Shown here: in pieces, positions 50,684 through 58,885 of the stretch
Layout: every line of letters begins with the position of its first letter
Position numbering within the stretch: position 1 is the first letter of the stretch
Assembly: GCA_965234545.1 (NCBI GenBank)
Contig: OZ248348.1
Location: 1,178,001-1,242,000, forward strand
Reading direction: 5' to 3'
Length of the DNA: 64,000 bases
DNA from: Methylotenera sp965234545
GTDB taxonomy: Bacteria; Pseudomonadota; Gammaproteobacteria; Burkholderiales; Methylophilaceae
Position numbers and translations under genes: made by a program
The notes under the pieces: model-generated
Database searches by the model: none
What the model was told of the DNA's origin: nothing
Seen by the model: only the letters and a program-made list of their open reading frames with translations

Positions 50684-51886
50684 CTAGCTGTAATTCAAGC
50701 CCATCGCATCGCGCACATCGCGCATGGTCTCACGCGCTAACTTGCGGGCTTTTTCACAGCCCTCTGCCACGATATTTTTCACCAAACTGGGGTCTTCAGC
50801 GTATTGCGCGGCGCGTTCTTGTATGGGTTTTAATTCAGCCAGAACGCCCTCTATGACCGGGCCTTTGCATTCTATGCAGCCTATGCCAGCCGTTTTACAG
50901 CCGTTTTGCGCCCAATCTTGGGTGCTTTGGTCCGAGTACACTAGATGCAATTGCCATACCGGGCATTTTGCTGGGTCACCTGGATCGGTGCGGCGTATGC
51001 GCGCCGGATCGGTAGGCATGGTTTTAATTTTCTTGGCTACCGTATCCACGTCTTCACGCAATGAGATGGTGTTGTTGTAAGACTTGGACATTTTTTGGCC
51101 GTCTAAGCCTGGCATTTTTGAGGCCGGGGTTAATTTGTAATCGGGCTCCAACAATATCATTTTGCCGCCGCCCTCTAAATAACCCAATAGGCGTTCTTTG
51201 TCGCCCATGCTCATGCCTTGCTGTTCTTCTATCATGGCGCGTGCCGCATCCAAGGCTTCTTCATCGCCACTTTGCTGATAGGCATTGCGCATTTCTTCAT
51301 ACAATGCCGCACGTTTGTTGCCTAGTTTTTTGATGGCGGCTTCGGCTTTCTCTTCAAAGCCGGCTTCCTTGCCGTAAATATGATTAAAGCGACGGGCGAT
51401 CTCACGGGTGAATTCAATGTGTGGAATTTGATCCTCGCCCACCGGCACCTGGGTGGCTTTGTAGATCAAAATGTCCGCGCTTTGCAACAAGGGGTAGCCC
51501 AAGAAACCGTAAGTAGATAAATCTTTGCTGCTTAATTTTTCTTGTTGGTCTTTGTAGGTGGGCACGCGCTCCAACCAACTTAAGGGGGTAATCATGGACA
51601 GCAAGGTATGCAATTCAGCGTGCTCGGGCACGCGCGATTGGATGAATATGGTGGCACTGGCAGGATCAACCCCGGCTGCCAACCAATCGATGACCATTTC
51701 CCAAACGCTCTCTTCTATGATTTCCGGTGTGTCGTAATGGGTGGTAAGCGCATGCCAATCGGCGACAAAAAACAAGCACTCGTGCTCGTGTTGCAATTTA
51801 AGCCAATTTTTAAGTACGCCGTTGTAATGCCCTAAATGCAGATTACCGGTAGGACGCATGCCAGATAAAACACGTTCGATTGCCAT
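50684..51886 (-). CDS. trpS: Tryptophanyl-tRNA synthetase
   Basis: A 400-residue class I aminoacyl-tRNA synthetase. The HIGH-type motif GNLHLGHYNG (about 14-23) and the KMSKS loop GQKMSKSYNN (near 264) are intact. It is longer than the 334-residue E. coli enzyme, the extra part being a helical insert around residues 185-245 (EEMRNAYQQSGDEEALDAAR), as in other betaproteobacteria. It leads the trpS-scpA-scpB run. Confidence 0.95.
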   Translation of the reverse strand: MAIERVLSGMRPTGNLHLGHYNGVLKNWLKLQHEHECLFFVADWHALTTHYDTPEIIEESVWEMVIDWLAAGVDPASATIFIQSRVPEHAELHTLLSMITPLSWLERVPTYKDQQEKLSSKDLSTYGFLGYPLLQSADILIYKATQVPVGEDQIPHIEFTREIARRFNHIYGKEAGFEEKAEAAIKKLGNKRAALYEEMRNAYQQSGDEEALDAARAMIEEQQGMSMGDKERLLGYLEGGGKMILLEPDYKLTPASKMPGLDGQKMSKSYNNTISLREDVDTVAKKIKTMPTDPARIRRTDPGDPAKCPVWQLHLVYSDQSTQDWAQNGCKTAGIGCIECKGPVIEGVLAELKPIQERAAQYAEDPSLVKNIVAEGCEKARKLARETMRDVRDAMGLNYS

Positions 51887-51934
51887 TGAGTAAAAACCTT
51901 AAATTGAGTCAGCGCTTATTATACAAACAAGCCC

Positions 51935-52570
51935 TTAAATTACGCTATTTATTAACGCATAAACCAAGTTGATAAACGGGTCTAGAATTTGGCTAAGCAC
52001 CCCAGTAAACAGTAAAACCAACAGGATAATAAAGCCGAAGCGCTCTATCTGCGCAAACGGCCTAGCCAAATGCATGGGCAACAAACTGACGGCAATGCGG
52101 CCGCCGTCCAGTGGCGGCAATGGCAATAAATTTAATACCATCAGCACGATATTAATGCCTATACCGGCTTTGGCCATCAAGCCTAATGGCTCGGCCATGA
52201 ATGACGGCGAGTCCATGGTAAATTTCAACAGCAAGGCCCAAAACAGCGCCATGACAAAATTAGACGCAGGACCGGCGGCGGCCACCCACAACATGTCCTT
52301 TTTGGGATGGCGCAAGCGGCTGAAGTTAACCGGTACCGGTTTGGCCCAGCCGAATAAAATGCCGCCCAGCAGTATGGTCATGGCCGGTAATAAGATGGTG
52401 CCAAACGGGTCGATGTGCTTAAGTGGATTTAAGCTGATGCGACCGGCTTGGTAGGCGGTCATGTCGCCAAAATACTTGGCGGCATAGCCATGTGCCGCTT
52501 CGTGCACGGTGATGGCAAATATTACCGGTGGTGCGTAAATAATGATTTTTTGTATGAGGGATAATTCCAT
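51935..52570 (-). CDS. M50 site-2 protease family membrane metallopeptidase
   Basis: A 211-residue membrane protein with five or six spans. The zinc site HEAAH (HExxH, near residues 23-27) and the second motif NLLPLPPLDGG (near residue 145) are intact. It is of the compact bacterial group without PDZ domain, so it is probably not RseP. Substrate unknown. It lies one base from the YciO-family gene and 48 bases upstream of trpS in the direction away, in an order often seen in betaproteobacteria. Confidence 0.9.
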   Translation of the reverse strand: MELSLIQKIIIYAPPVIFAITVHEAAHGYAAKYFGDMTAYQAGRISLNPLKHIDPFGTILLPAMTILLGGILFGWAKPVPVNFSRLRHPKKDMLWVAAAGPASNFVMALFWALLLKFTMDSPSFMAEPLGLMAKAGIGINIVLMVLNLLPLPPLDGGRIAVSLLPMHLARPFAQIERFGFIILLVLLFTGVLSQILDPFINLVYALINSVI

Positions 52571-53215
52571 CTAATCGCTTTCCTTATTTAAAGCCAAACC
52601 AAACGGGCCTAAATCGCCTAAACCCGCCCGGATTAATTCTGGCACATCTTGGGTTAAATTAATTACCGAGGTGGCGGCCGCCAAGCAATGGCCAACATCA
52701 ATCACCAAGTCCACGCTGTGTTCTAATTTCTCGCGAATTTCCCAAGCTTGCGTCAGCATCTCTTCTTCATCAGGCAGCAACAAAGTCATGCTTAACAATG
52801 GCGCATTGATGGCTTCCAATATGGCTTGCACTACCGCGTGTTCTGGCACGCGTAAGCCTATGGTGTTGCGCTTGGGGTGTTGCAGTTTACGCGGCACTTC
52901 ACGCGTGGCATTCAAAATAAAGGTGTAAGCGCCTGGCGTGTTGGCTTTGAGCAAACGAAATTGGCTGTTACTGACTATGGCGTAATTGCCTAACTCGGCT
53001 AAATTACGGCAAACCAAGGTAAACAGATGCTGCTCATCAGCCCCACGGATTTGCCGTATGCGCGCTTGGGCATCGCCGTGGCCTATCATGCAGCCTAAAG
53101 CGTAACCCGAGTCAGTGGGATAAGCGATCACCCCACCGGCCTGCAATATCTCCGCCGTATGGGTGATCAAACGCGCTTGCGGATTGGCTAAATTAATATT
53201 AAACAGTTGCGACAT
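52571..53215 (-). CDS. Sua5/YciO/YrdC-family protein
   Basis: A 214-residue protein of the Sua5/YciO/YrdC fold. The nucleotide-binding YPTDSGYALGC segment (about 34-44) and the RVPEH segment near 122 are present. The length without a C-terminal Sua5 domain and the context next to the PHP gene suggest YciO, whose activity on threonylcarbamoyl-AMP is less well established than that of TsaC. It lies between the PHP protein and the M50 protease with 1- and 22-base gaps. Confidence 0.88.
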   Translation of the reverse strand: MSQLFNINLANPQARLITHTAEILQAGGVIAYPTDSGYALGCMIGHGDAQARIRQIRGADEQHLFTLVCRNLAELGNYAIVSNSQFRLLKANTPGAYTFILNATREVPRKLQHPKRNTIGLRVPEHAVVQAILEAINAPLLSMTLLLPDEEEMLTQAWEIREKLEHSVDLVIDVGHCLAAATSVINLTQDVPELIRAGLGDLGPFGLALNKESD

Positions 53216-53237
53216 GGTCCATCGATGTTAAATCGGC

Positions 53238-54089
53238 TTATTGCATGGATTGAAACTGTGGCCAATCTTGCCAAACCGGCACGCAGTTGCTGGGCAACTC
53301 AGCCAAACGGCCCATCTCCATGAAGCTGATGCCAGGGCCGTGGTAATCCGACCCTTGTGAAGACTTCAGGCTAAATTGGTGAGCCAACTTAGCGAACTGC
53401 TGGTATTGCGGCGGGGTGTGGCTGCTGGTGACCACTTCTATGGCCACGCCACCGTAACTTCTAAATTCATGCAGCAATTGCAACATATTGACCGAACCCA
53501 AATCGTAGCGCCCGGGGTGGGCAATCACGGCCGTGCCGCCGCTCGCTATAATGAGCTCAACCGCTTGCTGTAAATCCATCCATTGGTGCTCAACAAAGCC
53601 TGGCTTACCTTTAACCAAATACTTCTTGAACACCGTTTTGGTGTCTTTAACCAGGCCCAGCTCCACCAAGTAACGGGCAAAATGCACACGGGTAATGATG
53701 CTTTGCTTAGCCAAGCGTTTCGCGCCTTGGTAGGCATCGGCTATGCCGGCTTTAGCCAAGCCCTCGCCCATTTGTTGCGCCCGCTCATCTCGCGCTATGC
53801 GCACTAGGGCTAAGGCCTGTTGCAAGCCCAGGTTGTTTGGGTCTATGTTTAAACCAACGATGTGCAAAGTGCGCTTTTTCCATGTCACGGAAATTTCCAC
53901 ACCATTAATCAAGGCGATGTTGTGCGCCTGAGCGGCGACTTGGGCCTCGGCTAAACCACTGATGTCATCGTGATCGGTCAAGGCCAGGACGTTAACGCCC
54001 TTAGCGGCGGCGTAAGCCACCAAATCGGCTGGGCTTAACAAGCCATCGGACACGCTAGAGTGGGCATGTAAATCGAAATTTAAGGGCAT
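53238..54089 (-). CDS. PHP-domain phosphoesterase (RNase AM / YciV type)
   Basis: A 283-residue PHP-fold phosphoesterase. The metal ligands of the family are visible: DLHAHSSVSDG (about 5-15), LTDHDD (about 37-42), GVEIS (near 63), AHPGRYDLG (near 190) and SGSDYHGPG-type QGSDYHGP (near 250). E. coli RNase AM (YciV) hydrolyses 3',5'-nucleotide bisphosphates and trims 5' ends of small ribosomal RNAs; this protein could do the same. It is upstream of the YciO-type gene as in other proteobacteria and divergent from yciB. Confidence 0.88.
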   Translation of the reverse strand: MPLNFDLHAHSSVSDGLLSPADLVAYAAAKGVNVLALTDHDDISGLAEAQVAAQAHNIALINGVEISVTWKKRTLHIVGLNIDPNNLGLQQALALVRIARDERAQQMGEGLAKAGIADAYQGAKRLAKQSIITRVHFARYLVELGLVKDTKTVFKKYLVKGKPGFVEHQWMDLQQAVELIIASGGTAVIAHPGRYDLGSVNMLQLLHEFRSYGGVAIEVVTSSHTPPQYQQFAKLAHQFSLKSSQGSDYHGPGISFMEMGRLAELPSNCVPVWQDWPQFQSMQ

Positions 54090-54248
54090 GAACGAATTGA
54101 ATTAAAGACCAATAGGGTAAAGCTAGAAGAAAAAATACGCCTTGCGACACAGCATCAATCATAGCAAAATAACGACTCACACTAAAGCACTGTTAATCAT
54201 TGATTTTTTCTTGCCTCGAGCAGCCTAGAAAGCGAACCCACACCCACC

Positions 54249-54800
54249 ATGAATAAGTTTTTGTTTGACCTGTTTCCCGTCATTTTATTTTTCATTGCCT
54301 TTAAGTTTTTTGGTATTTTTACTGCCACGGCGGTCGCCATCCTAGCCACCTTAGGGCAAATCATTTACAGCAAACTGCGCCACGGCAAAGTGGATAAAAT
54401 GCTGTTAGTCAGCGGCGCCATTATCGCCCTACTAGGCGGCATCACGCTGATTTTGCACGACAAAAGCTACATCATGTGGAAACCCACCGTGCTTTACTGG
54501 ATCATGGCTGCGGTGCTCTTAGTCTCCAACTTATTTTTCAAGAAAAACTACATCCAACAAATGATGGGCAAAATGATAGACGCCCCCGCCGCCATTTGGA
54601 CTAAGCTCAATTATGCATGGGTAATTTTTTTAGTGTCATTGGGCTTTTTAAACCTCTACGTGGCTTTTAATTTCGATGAAAACACCTGGGTGAATTTCAA
54701 ACTATTTGGCGTCACATTAATTATGTTTGTATTCATCATAGGCCAAAGCGTGGCCTTGAAAAATTACCTCATAGAAGAGCAAAAAGGCGGTGAGCAATAA
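54249..54800 (+). CDS. yciB: Inner membrane-spanning protein YciB (septation protein A)
   Basis: A 183-residue membrane protein with five spans. The N-terminal FDLFPVILFFIAFKFFGI and the KPTVLYW segment are typical of YciB/IspZ proteins, which affect cell-envelope synthesis and septation in some bacteria. The stop overlaps the yciI start (TAATG). Confidence 0.93.
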   Translation: MNKFLFDLFPVILFFIAFKFFGIFTATAVAILATLGQIIYSKLRHGKVDKMLLVSGAIIALLGGITLILHDKSYIMWKPTVLYWIMAAVLLVSNLFFKKNYIQQMMGKMIDAPAAIWTKLNYAWVIFLVSLGFLNLYVAFNFDENTWVNFKLFGVTLIMFVFIIGQSVALKNYLIEEQKGGEQ

Positions 54801-55102
54801 TGTGGTACACCATCGTCGCCGAAGACGCCCCCAATAGCCTAGAAAAACGCATGGCCGCTAGGCCAGCTCACCTAGCCCGCTTGCAAACCTTACAAGAAGC
54901 CGGCCGTTTATTGGTGGCAGGTCCTTTTCCGGCCATCGATAATGTCGACCCAGGCCCGGCTGGTTTCACTGGCAGCCTCATCATTGCCGAGTTTGCCAAT
55001 TTAGCGCAGGCCACCGATTGGGCGAATAATGACCCCTTTGTCAGCGCAGGGGTTTACGCTCACGTGTCGGTCAAACCGTTCAGAAAAACCTTACCGGCTT
55101 AA
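54800..55102 (+). CDS. yciI: YciI-like protein
   Basis: A 100-residue YCII-domain protein. The WYTIVAEDAPNSLEKRMAARPAHL segment (separate conserved blocks) and the conserved His-Asp region (RPAHLARL and DWANNDPFVSAGVY) of the fold are visible. Its reaction is unknown; it follows yciB with one-base overlap and precedes bolA by four bases, as in many betaproteobacteria. Confidence 0.9.
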   Translation: MWYTIVAEDAPNSLEKRMAARPAHLARLQTLQEAGRLLVAGPFPAIDNVDPGPAGFTGSLIIAEFANLAQATDWANNDPFVSAGVYAHVSVKPFRKTLPA

Positions 55103-55106
55103 GCGT

Positions 55107-55367
55107 ATGAATTTAACCGAACTTATCAAGCAGCGCTTGCAGGCATTGGAGCCGCTAGACTTAAGCATACAAGACGACAGCGCCATGCATGCCGGGCATG
55201 CCGGCAATCAGGGCGGTGGGCATTTTAGCTTGCGCCTAAGCAGCGCGCAGTTTTCAGGCAAATCTCAAGTCATGCGTCATCGCTTGGTCTATGCGCAATT
55301 GGCTGACTTAATCCCCAACAAAATTCACGCCCTAAGCATCAACGCCATCGCCCCACAAGAGCTATAA
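55107..55367 (+). CDS. bolA: BolA-family protein
   Basis: An 86-residue BolA. Conserved features are the early LIKQRLQAL helix, GGHFSLRLSSAQF with the conserved His (near residue 39), and RHRLVYAQL (near 60). BolA proteins work with monothiol glutaredoxins in iron-sulfur trafficking. The start at 55107 is chosen because the conserved domain begins there; the longer frame from 55029 lies inside yciI. It is between yciI and a parvulin gene. Confidence 0.92.
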   Translation: MNLTELIKQRLQALEPLDLSIQDDSAMHAGHAGNQGGGHFSLRLSSAQFSGKSQVMRHRLVYAQLADLIPNKIHALSINAIAPQEL

Positions 55368-55425
55368 TCAAGCCGAACGATTACAACTACTTTTTTATAT
55401 TAAACCCATAGCATAAGGATTTTTC

Positions 55426-56214
55426 ATGAAATTCACCCCCACCCTGATCGCACTGGCTATTTTATCCATGGCGCCAAGCGCATACGCCGGCGACACCTTG
55501 GCCACGGTTAACGGCAAAGCCATCAAGCAATCCATCTACGACTACATCGCCAAAGATGCCACAGCGCGCGGTCAAAAAGTGGATGGCCAAGTTAAACAAG
55601 CCATCACCAACAAATTGATTGATTCGGAATTGGTCTACCAAGAAGCGCAAAAACTGGGCTTGGATAAACAAGCGGATTACCTCGCACGCGAAGAGTTGTC
55701 TCGCCGTGAGTTGTTAACCTCATCCTATTTGCAGGATTTTGTGAAAAAGAATCCGATTAGCGAATCCGAAACCAAAGCCGCTTACGAAGAATACAAAAAA
55801 GCCTACGGCGACAAAGAATACAGCGCACGCCACATTTTGGTTAAAACCGAAGGCGAAGCCAAAGACATCATTGCGCAGTTAGGCAAAGGCGGGGATTTTG
55901 CTAAGATAGCCAAGGAAAAATCCTTGGATCCTGGCTCTAAAGAAAAAGGCGGCGATTTAGGCTGGTTCTCACCGGCCTCCATGGTGAAACCGTTCAGCGA
56001 CGTGGCGATTAATCTGCAAAAAGGCAGCATTTCCACCAACCCTGTGCAAACCCAATTCGGCTGGCACGTCATCAAGCTGATCGACACCCGCACCGCTCAA
56101 CCTTTGCCCTACGACAAAGTGAAAGACGGCATACAAAAAAATCTGCAACAACGTAACCTAGAAAAGATGATGGCTGAATTACGCACTAAAGCCAAAATCG
56201 ACATCAGCAAATAA
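55426..56214 (+). CDS. Periplasmic peptidyl-prolyl isomerase (parvulin)
   Basis: A 262-residue exported folding factor. The signal peptide ends near AYA-G (about residue 21), followed by a SurA-N-like helical chaperone region (about 25-120) and a rotamase domain (about 130-225) with ARHILV, GGDLGWF and TQFGWHVIKL motifs. PpiC/PrsA-type. It probably assists outer-membrane or secreted protein folding. It follows bolA and ends before a terminator. Confidence 0.92.
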   Translation: MKFTPTLIALAILSMAPSAYAGDTLATVNGKAIKQSIYDYIAKDATARGQKVDGQVKQAITNKLIDSELVYQEAQKLGLDKQADYLAREELSRRELLTSSYLQDFVKKNPISESETKAAYEEYKKAYGDKEYSARHILVKTEGEAKDIIAQLGKGGDFAKIAKEKSLDPGSKEKGGDLGWFSPASMVKPFSDVAINLQKGSISTNPVQTQFGWHVIKLIDTRTAQPLPYDKVKDGIQKNLQQRNLEKMMAELRTKAKIDISK

Positions 56215-56232
56215 AGTTTAAGCAATGCATAA

Positions 56233-56263
56233 AAAGGGCTCGACATCCGAGCCCTTTCTTTTT
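56233..56263 (+). terminator. Terminator after the parvulin gene
   Basis: A perfect 10-bp stem AAAGGGCTCG / CGAGCCCTTT with a five-base loop followed by CTTTTT. It ends the yciB-yciI-bolA-parvulin run. Confidence 0.9.
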
Positions 56264-56315
56264 AGCCGGCCTATACTTAAGGCTAATTGCACGAGCACAG
56301 CCATTCGTGCCATAA

Positions 56316-56330
56316 TAAGAATGGTTATCA
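56316..56330. promoter_or_regulatory. Possible Fur box upstream of feoA
   Basis: TAAGAATGGTTATCA matches the 7-1-7 Fur pattern TGATAAT-N-ATTATCA at 11 of 14 positions and lies 15 bases before the feoA start. The gene it precedes is iron-repressed in most proteobacteria, which makes the site plausible. Confidence 0.5.
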
Positions 56331-56345
56331 ATTACGTGAAAAATA

Positions 56346-56588
56346 ATGCGACTTTTATCCCAATTAGCCATAGGTGAACACGCCACTATCTCCGCCATTG
56401 AGGCCGAGGAGTCGCTATATCATCGCTTATCGGCTTTAGGATTTCGCGTAGGCAAGACCTTAAGCATCATGCGCAGGGCCAATTTTAATGGGCCCTTGCA
56501 CGTGCGCCTAGGTACAACCGACGTGATCTTACGTGACACCGAAGCCGCCCGTATACACGTGCAGAACGACTTGCAGGCTAGCCAATGA
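56346..56588 (+). CDS. feoA: Ferrous iron transport protein FeoA
   Basis: An 80-residue SH3-like protein; LSQLAIGEHATISAI at the start and LGFRVGKTLSIMRRA in the middle are typical. It regulates or assists FeoB. The stop overlaps the feoB start (ATGA). A candidate Fur box precedes it. Confidence 0.92.
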   Translation: MRLLSQLAIGEHATISAIEAEESLYHRLSALGFRVGKTLSIMRRANFNGPLHVRLGTTDVILRDTEAARIHVQNDLQASQ

Positions 56589-58375
56589 AACGCATCGCTT
56601 TATTAGGCATGCCCAACACGGGCAAATCCACCTTATTCAACCGCATCAGCGGCGCATCCGCGCGGGTTGGCAATTGGCCTGGCATCACCGTGGATTTGAT
56701 GAGCGCGAAAGTGTTATTGGGTGGCCACATCGCCGAGTTGGTGGATTTACCTGGCATATACGATCTGCATGGCTTTTCAGAAGACGAGCAAGTCGTGCGG
56801 CACTTTTTGGCGAACAATCCCTTGGATTTAGCCATAGTCTTACTCAACAGCTCGCAAATTGACCGGCAATTGTCGCTGTTATTGCAGATTAAAAAACTGA
56901 ATATCCCCATGGTGCTGGCCTTAAACATGTCGGACGAAGCGAAAAAAGCCGGCATTAGCATAGACATAGATTCATTAGCAAAATCGCTCAACATGCCGGT
57001 GCTGCAAATCAGTGCAAAATACGGCGAAGGCTTACCCAAGGCATTGCAGGCAGCCGTTGTCGTTCTTAATCAAGCACAAGCTGGCAGCGATCCGGCTTGC
57101 ATTAGCCTGGCCTTAGAAGAAGATCAAAAAATTGAAAAAGAGATGGAAAGCTTGCTCGCCGATTACGTGCATATACCCAGCACGCTATCGGACAGCACCA
57201 CGGACAAAATAGATAAGGTCCTGCTGCATAAATGGCTGGGTTTACCGCTGTTTTTCTTAGCCATGTACGCGTTGTTTCAGTTCATTTTTGCCGCCGGCAA
57301 ACCCCTGCAGGATGGGCTGGCGTTGGCACTACAACTCCTGCGCAGTGGCGTGTTGGAACCGCTTTTTGCCGGCAGCCCAAGCTGGCTTAGCGGTTTATTG
57401 TTGGACGGCATATACAATGGCGTAGCTACGGTTGCGGCTTTCGTGCCCATCATCGTGCTGTTCTTTTTGGTCATGTCCATGGTGGAAGACAGCGGCTATT
57501 TATCCCGTGCCGCATTTTTGATGGATGCCCTAATGGCCAAAATGGGCTTAGATGGGCGCGGCTTTGTCATGATGCTGATGGGCTTTGGCTGCAATGTGCC
57601 GGCACTCATGGGCACACGCATGATGCGCTCTAGGCCTATGCGCTTGCTCACCATGTTGGTGATTCCTTTGTCGCTGTGCTCGGCTAGGTTGCAGGTATTC
57701 ATTTTCATGATTGCCGCTTTGTTTACGGCCAGCCAAGCACCGCTGGTGCTGTTTGGCCTGTACCTCATGAGCTTTGTCACCATGTTTTTAACGGCGCTGT
57801 TGTTTCAAGGCCAATTCAAAAACAAAGAACCGTTTATATTGGAATTGCCGCCCTACCGCTTTCCCACGCTTAGGCAAATCGTCTTACGCGGTTGGCTGGA
57901 AGTGAAGCACTTTTTACAACGCGCCAGCAAATTCATCGTCATTGGGGTGGTACTGGTTTGGGCCTTGACTAATTTCCCTAGCAACGTCGCACCAGCCAGT
58001 GCCGGCAGCTACGCTGGGCAGCTTGGCGCCTTGTTTGCGCCTGTGCTCGACCCATTAGGCATAAACAACCAATTGGCCATCGCCTTAATATTTGGTTTTG
58101 TTGCCAAAGAAATTGTAGTGGGGGCTTTAGCGGTAATTTATGGCTTACAAGGCGACGCCTTGATGGTGCAGATGGCCAGTCAGATTGATTGGGTGCAAGC
58201 CATGAGCTTTATGCTGTTTGCGCTCATTTACACACCCTGTTTGTCGACTATTGCCACGCTTAGAAACGAATCCAAAAGCTTAGGCTTTATGTGGCTGTCC
58301 TTAGGCTGGTCATTAGGCCTGGCCTGGTTGGTAAGCTTTGTGTTTTATCAGAGTGCGCGGGCTTTAGGCTACTAA
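56585..58375 (+). CDS. feoB: Ferrous iron transporter FeoB
   Basis: A 596-residue iron(II) transporter with an N-terminal G domain and a membrane domain of about ten spans. G1 is GMPNTGKSTLFN (residues 7-18; canonical is GNPNSGKTTLFN), G3 is DLPGIYDL (near 53) and G4 is NMSD (near 118). Core membrane motifs GFGCNVPALMGTR (near 335) and FVAKEIVVGA (near 500) are present. It is shorter than E. coli FeoB (773) but similar to other short FeoBs; the C-terminus is complete. feoC is not seen downstream. Confidence 0.94.
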   Translation: MKRIALLGMPNTGKSTLFNRISGASARVGNWPGITVDLMSAKVLLGGHIAELVDLPGIYDLHGFSEDEQVVRHFLANNPLDLAIVLLNSSQIDRQLSLLLQIKKLNIPMVLALNMSDEAKKAGISIDIDSLAKSLNMPVLQISAKYGEGLPKALQAAVVVLNQAQAGSDPACISLALEEDQKIEKEMESLLADYVHIPSTLSDSTTDKIDKVLLHKWLGLPLFFLAMYALFQFIFAAGKPLQDGLALALQLLRSGVLEPLFAGSPSWLSGLLLDGIYNGVATVAAFVPIIVLFFLVMSMVEDSGYLSRAAFLMDALMAKMGLDGRGFVMMLMGFGCNVPALMGTRMMRSRPMRLLTMLVIPLSLCSARLQVFIFMIAALFTASQAPLVLFGLYLMSFVTMFLTALLFQGQFKNKEPFILELPPYRFPTLRQIVLRGWLEVKHFLQRASKFIVIGVVLVWALTNFPSNVAPASAGSYAGQLGALFAPVLDPLGINNQLAIALIFGFVAKEIVVGALAVIYGLQGDALMVQMASQIDWVQAMSFMLFALIYTPCLSTIATLRNESKSLGFMWLSLGWSLGLAWLVSFVFYQSARALGY

Positions 58376-58402
58376 AGTTTAGGCCCGCTGTTAGCAAGCA
58401 AT

Positions 58403-58741
58403 CTAAACAGCGGCTTCGCCGGTTTCGCCGGTACGGATACGCACCACTTGCTCAACGGCACTGACAAAAATTTTGCCGTCACCTATCTTACCAGTGTGCG
58501 CTGCTTTAATAATGGCTTCCATGGCTGAATCAACGATGTCGTCCGACACCACCAATTCCAATTTGATTTTAGGCAAAAAATCGACCACGTATTCTGCACC
58601 GCGGTAAAGTTCCGTGTGCCCTTTTTGTCGACCAAAGCCTTTTACCTCTGTTACCGTTAGGCCATTCACACCGATACTCGACAAGGACTCGCGCACTTCG
58701 TCTAACTTGAATGGCTTAATGATTGCTTCGATTTTTTTCAT
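58403..58741 (-). CDS. glnB: Nitrogen regulatory protein P-II
   Basis: A 112-residue P-II signalling protein. The T-loop HTELYRGAEYVVDFLPK with the uridylylated Tyr51 is intact, as are the B-loop TGKIGDGKIFV (near 83-93) and the C-loop RIRTGE (near 101). It senses ATP, ADP and 2-oxoglutarate and controls glutamine synthetase and nitrogen metabolism. GlnB is favoured over GlnK since no amtB is adjacent. It is convergent with feoB. Confidence 0.93.
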   Translation of the reverse strand: MKKIEAIIKPFKLDEVRESLSSIGVNGLTVTEVKGFGRQKGHTELYRGAEYVVDFLPKIKLELVVSDDIVDSAMEAIIKAAHTGKIGDGKIFVSAVEQVVRIRTGETGEAAV

Positions 58742-58885
58742 GCTGGTCGAACTCCATAAAATAGGTGGTTACTAGGTGTTATCAGTCTAGGTGTTAACAG
58801 TATAGTTGCTTTCATTAAAGACCGCATCAAACTGAAAGCAAGTCTGTGCATTGCCATTTTCGTTTCAATACTACTAGAGCAGGCC

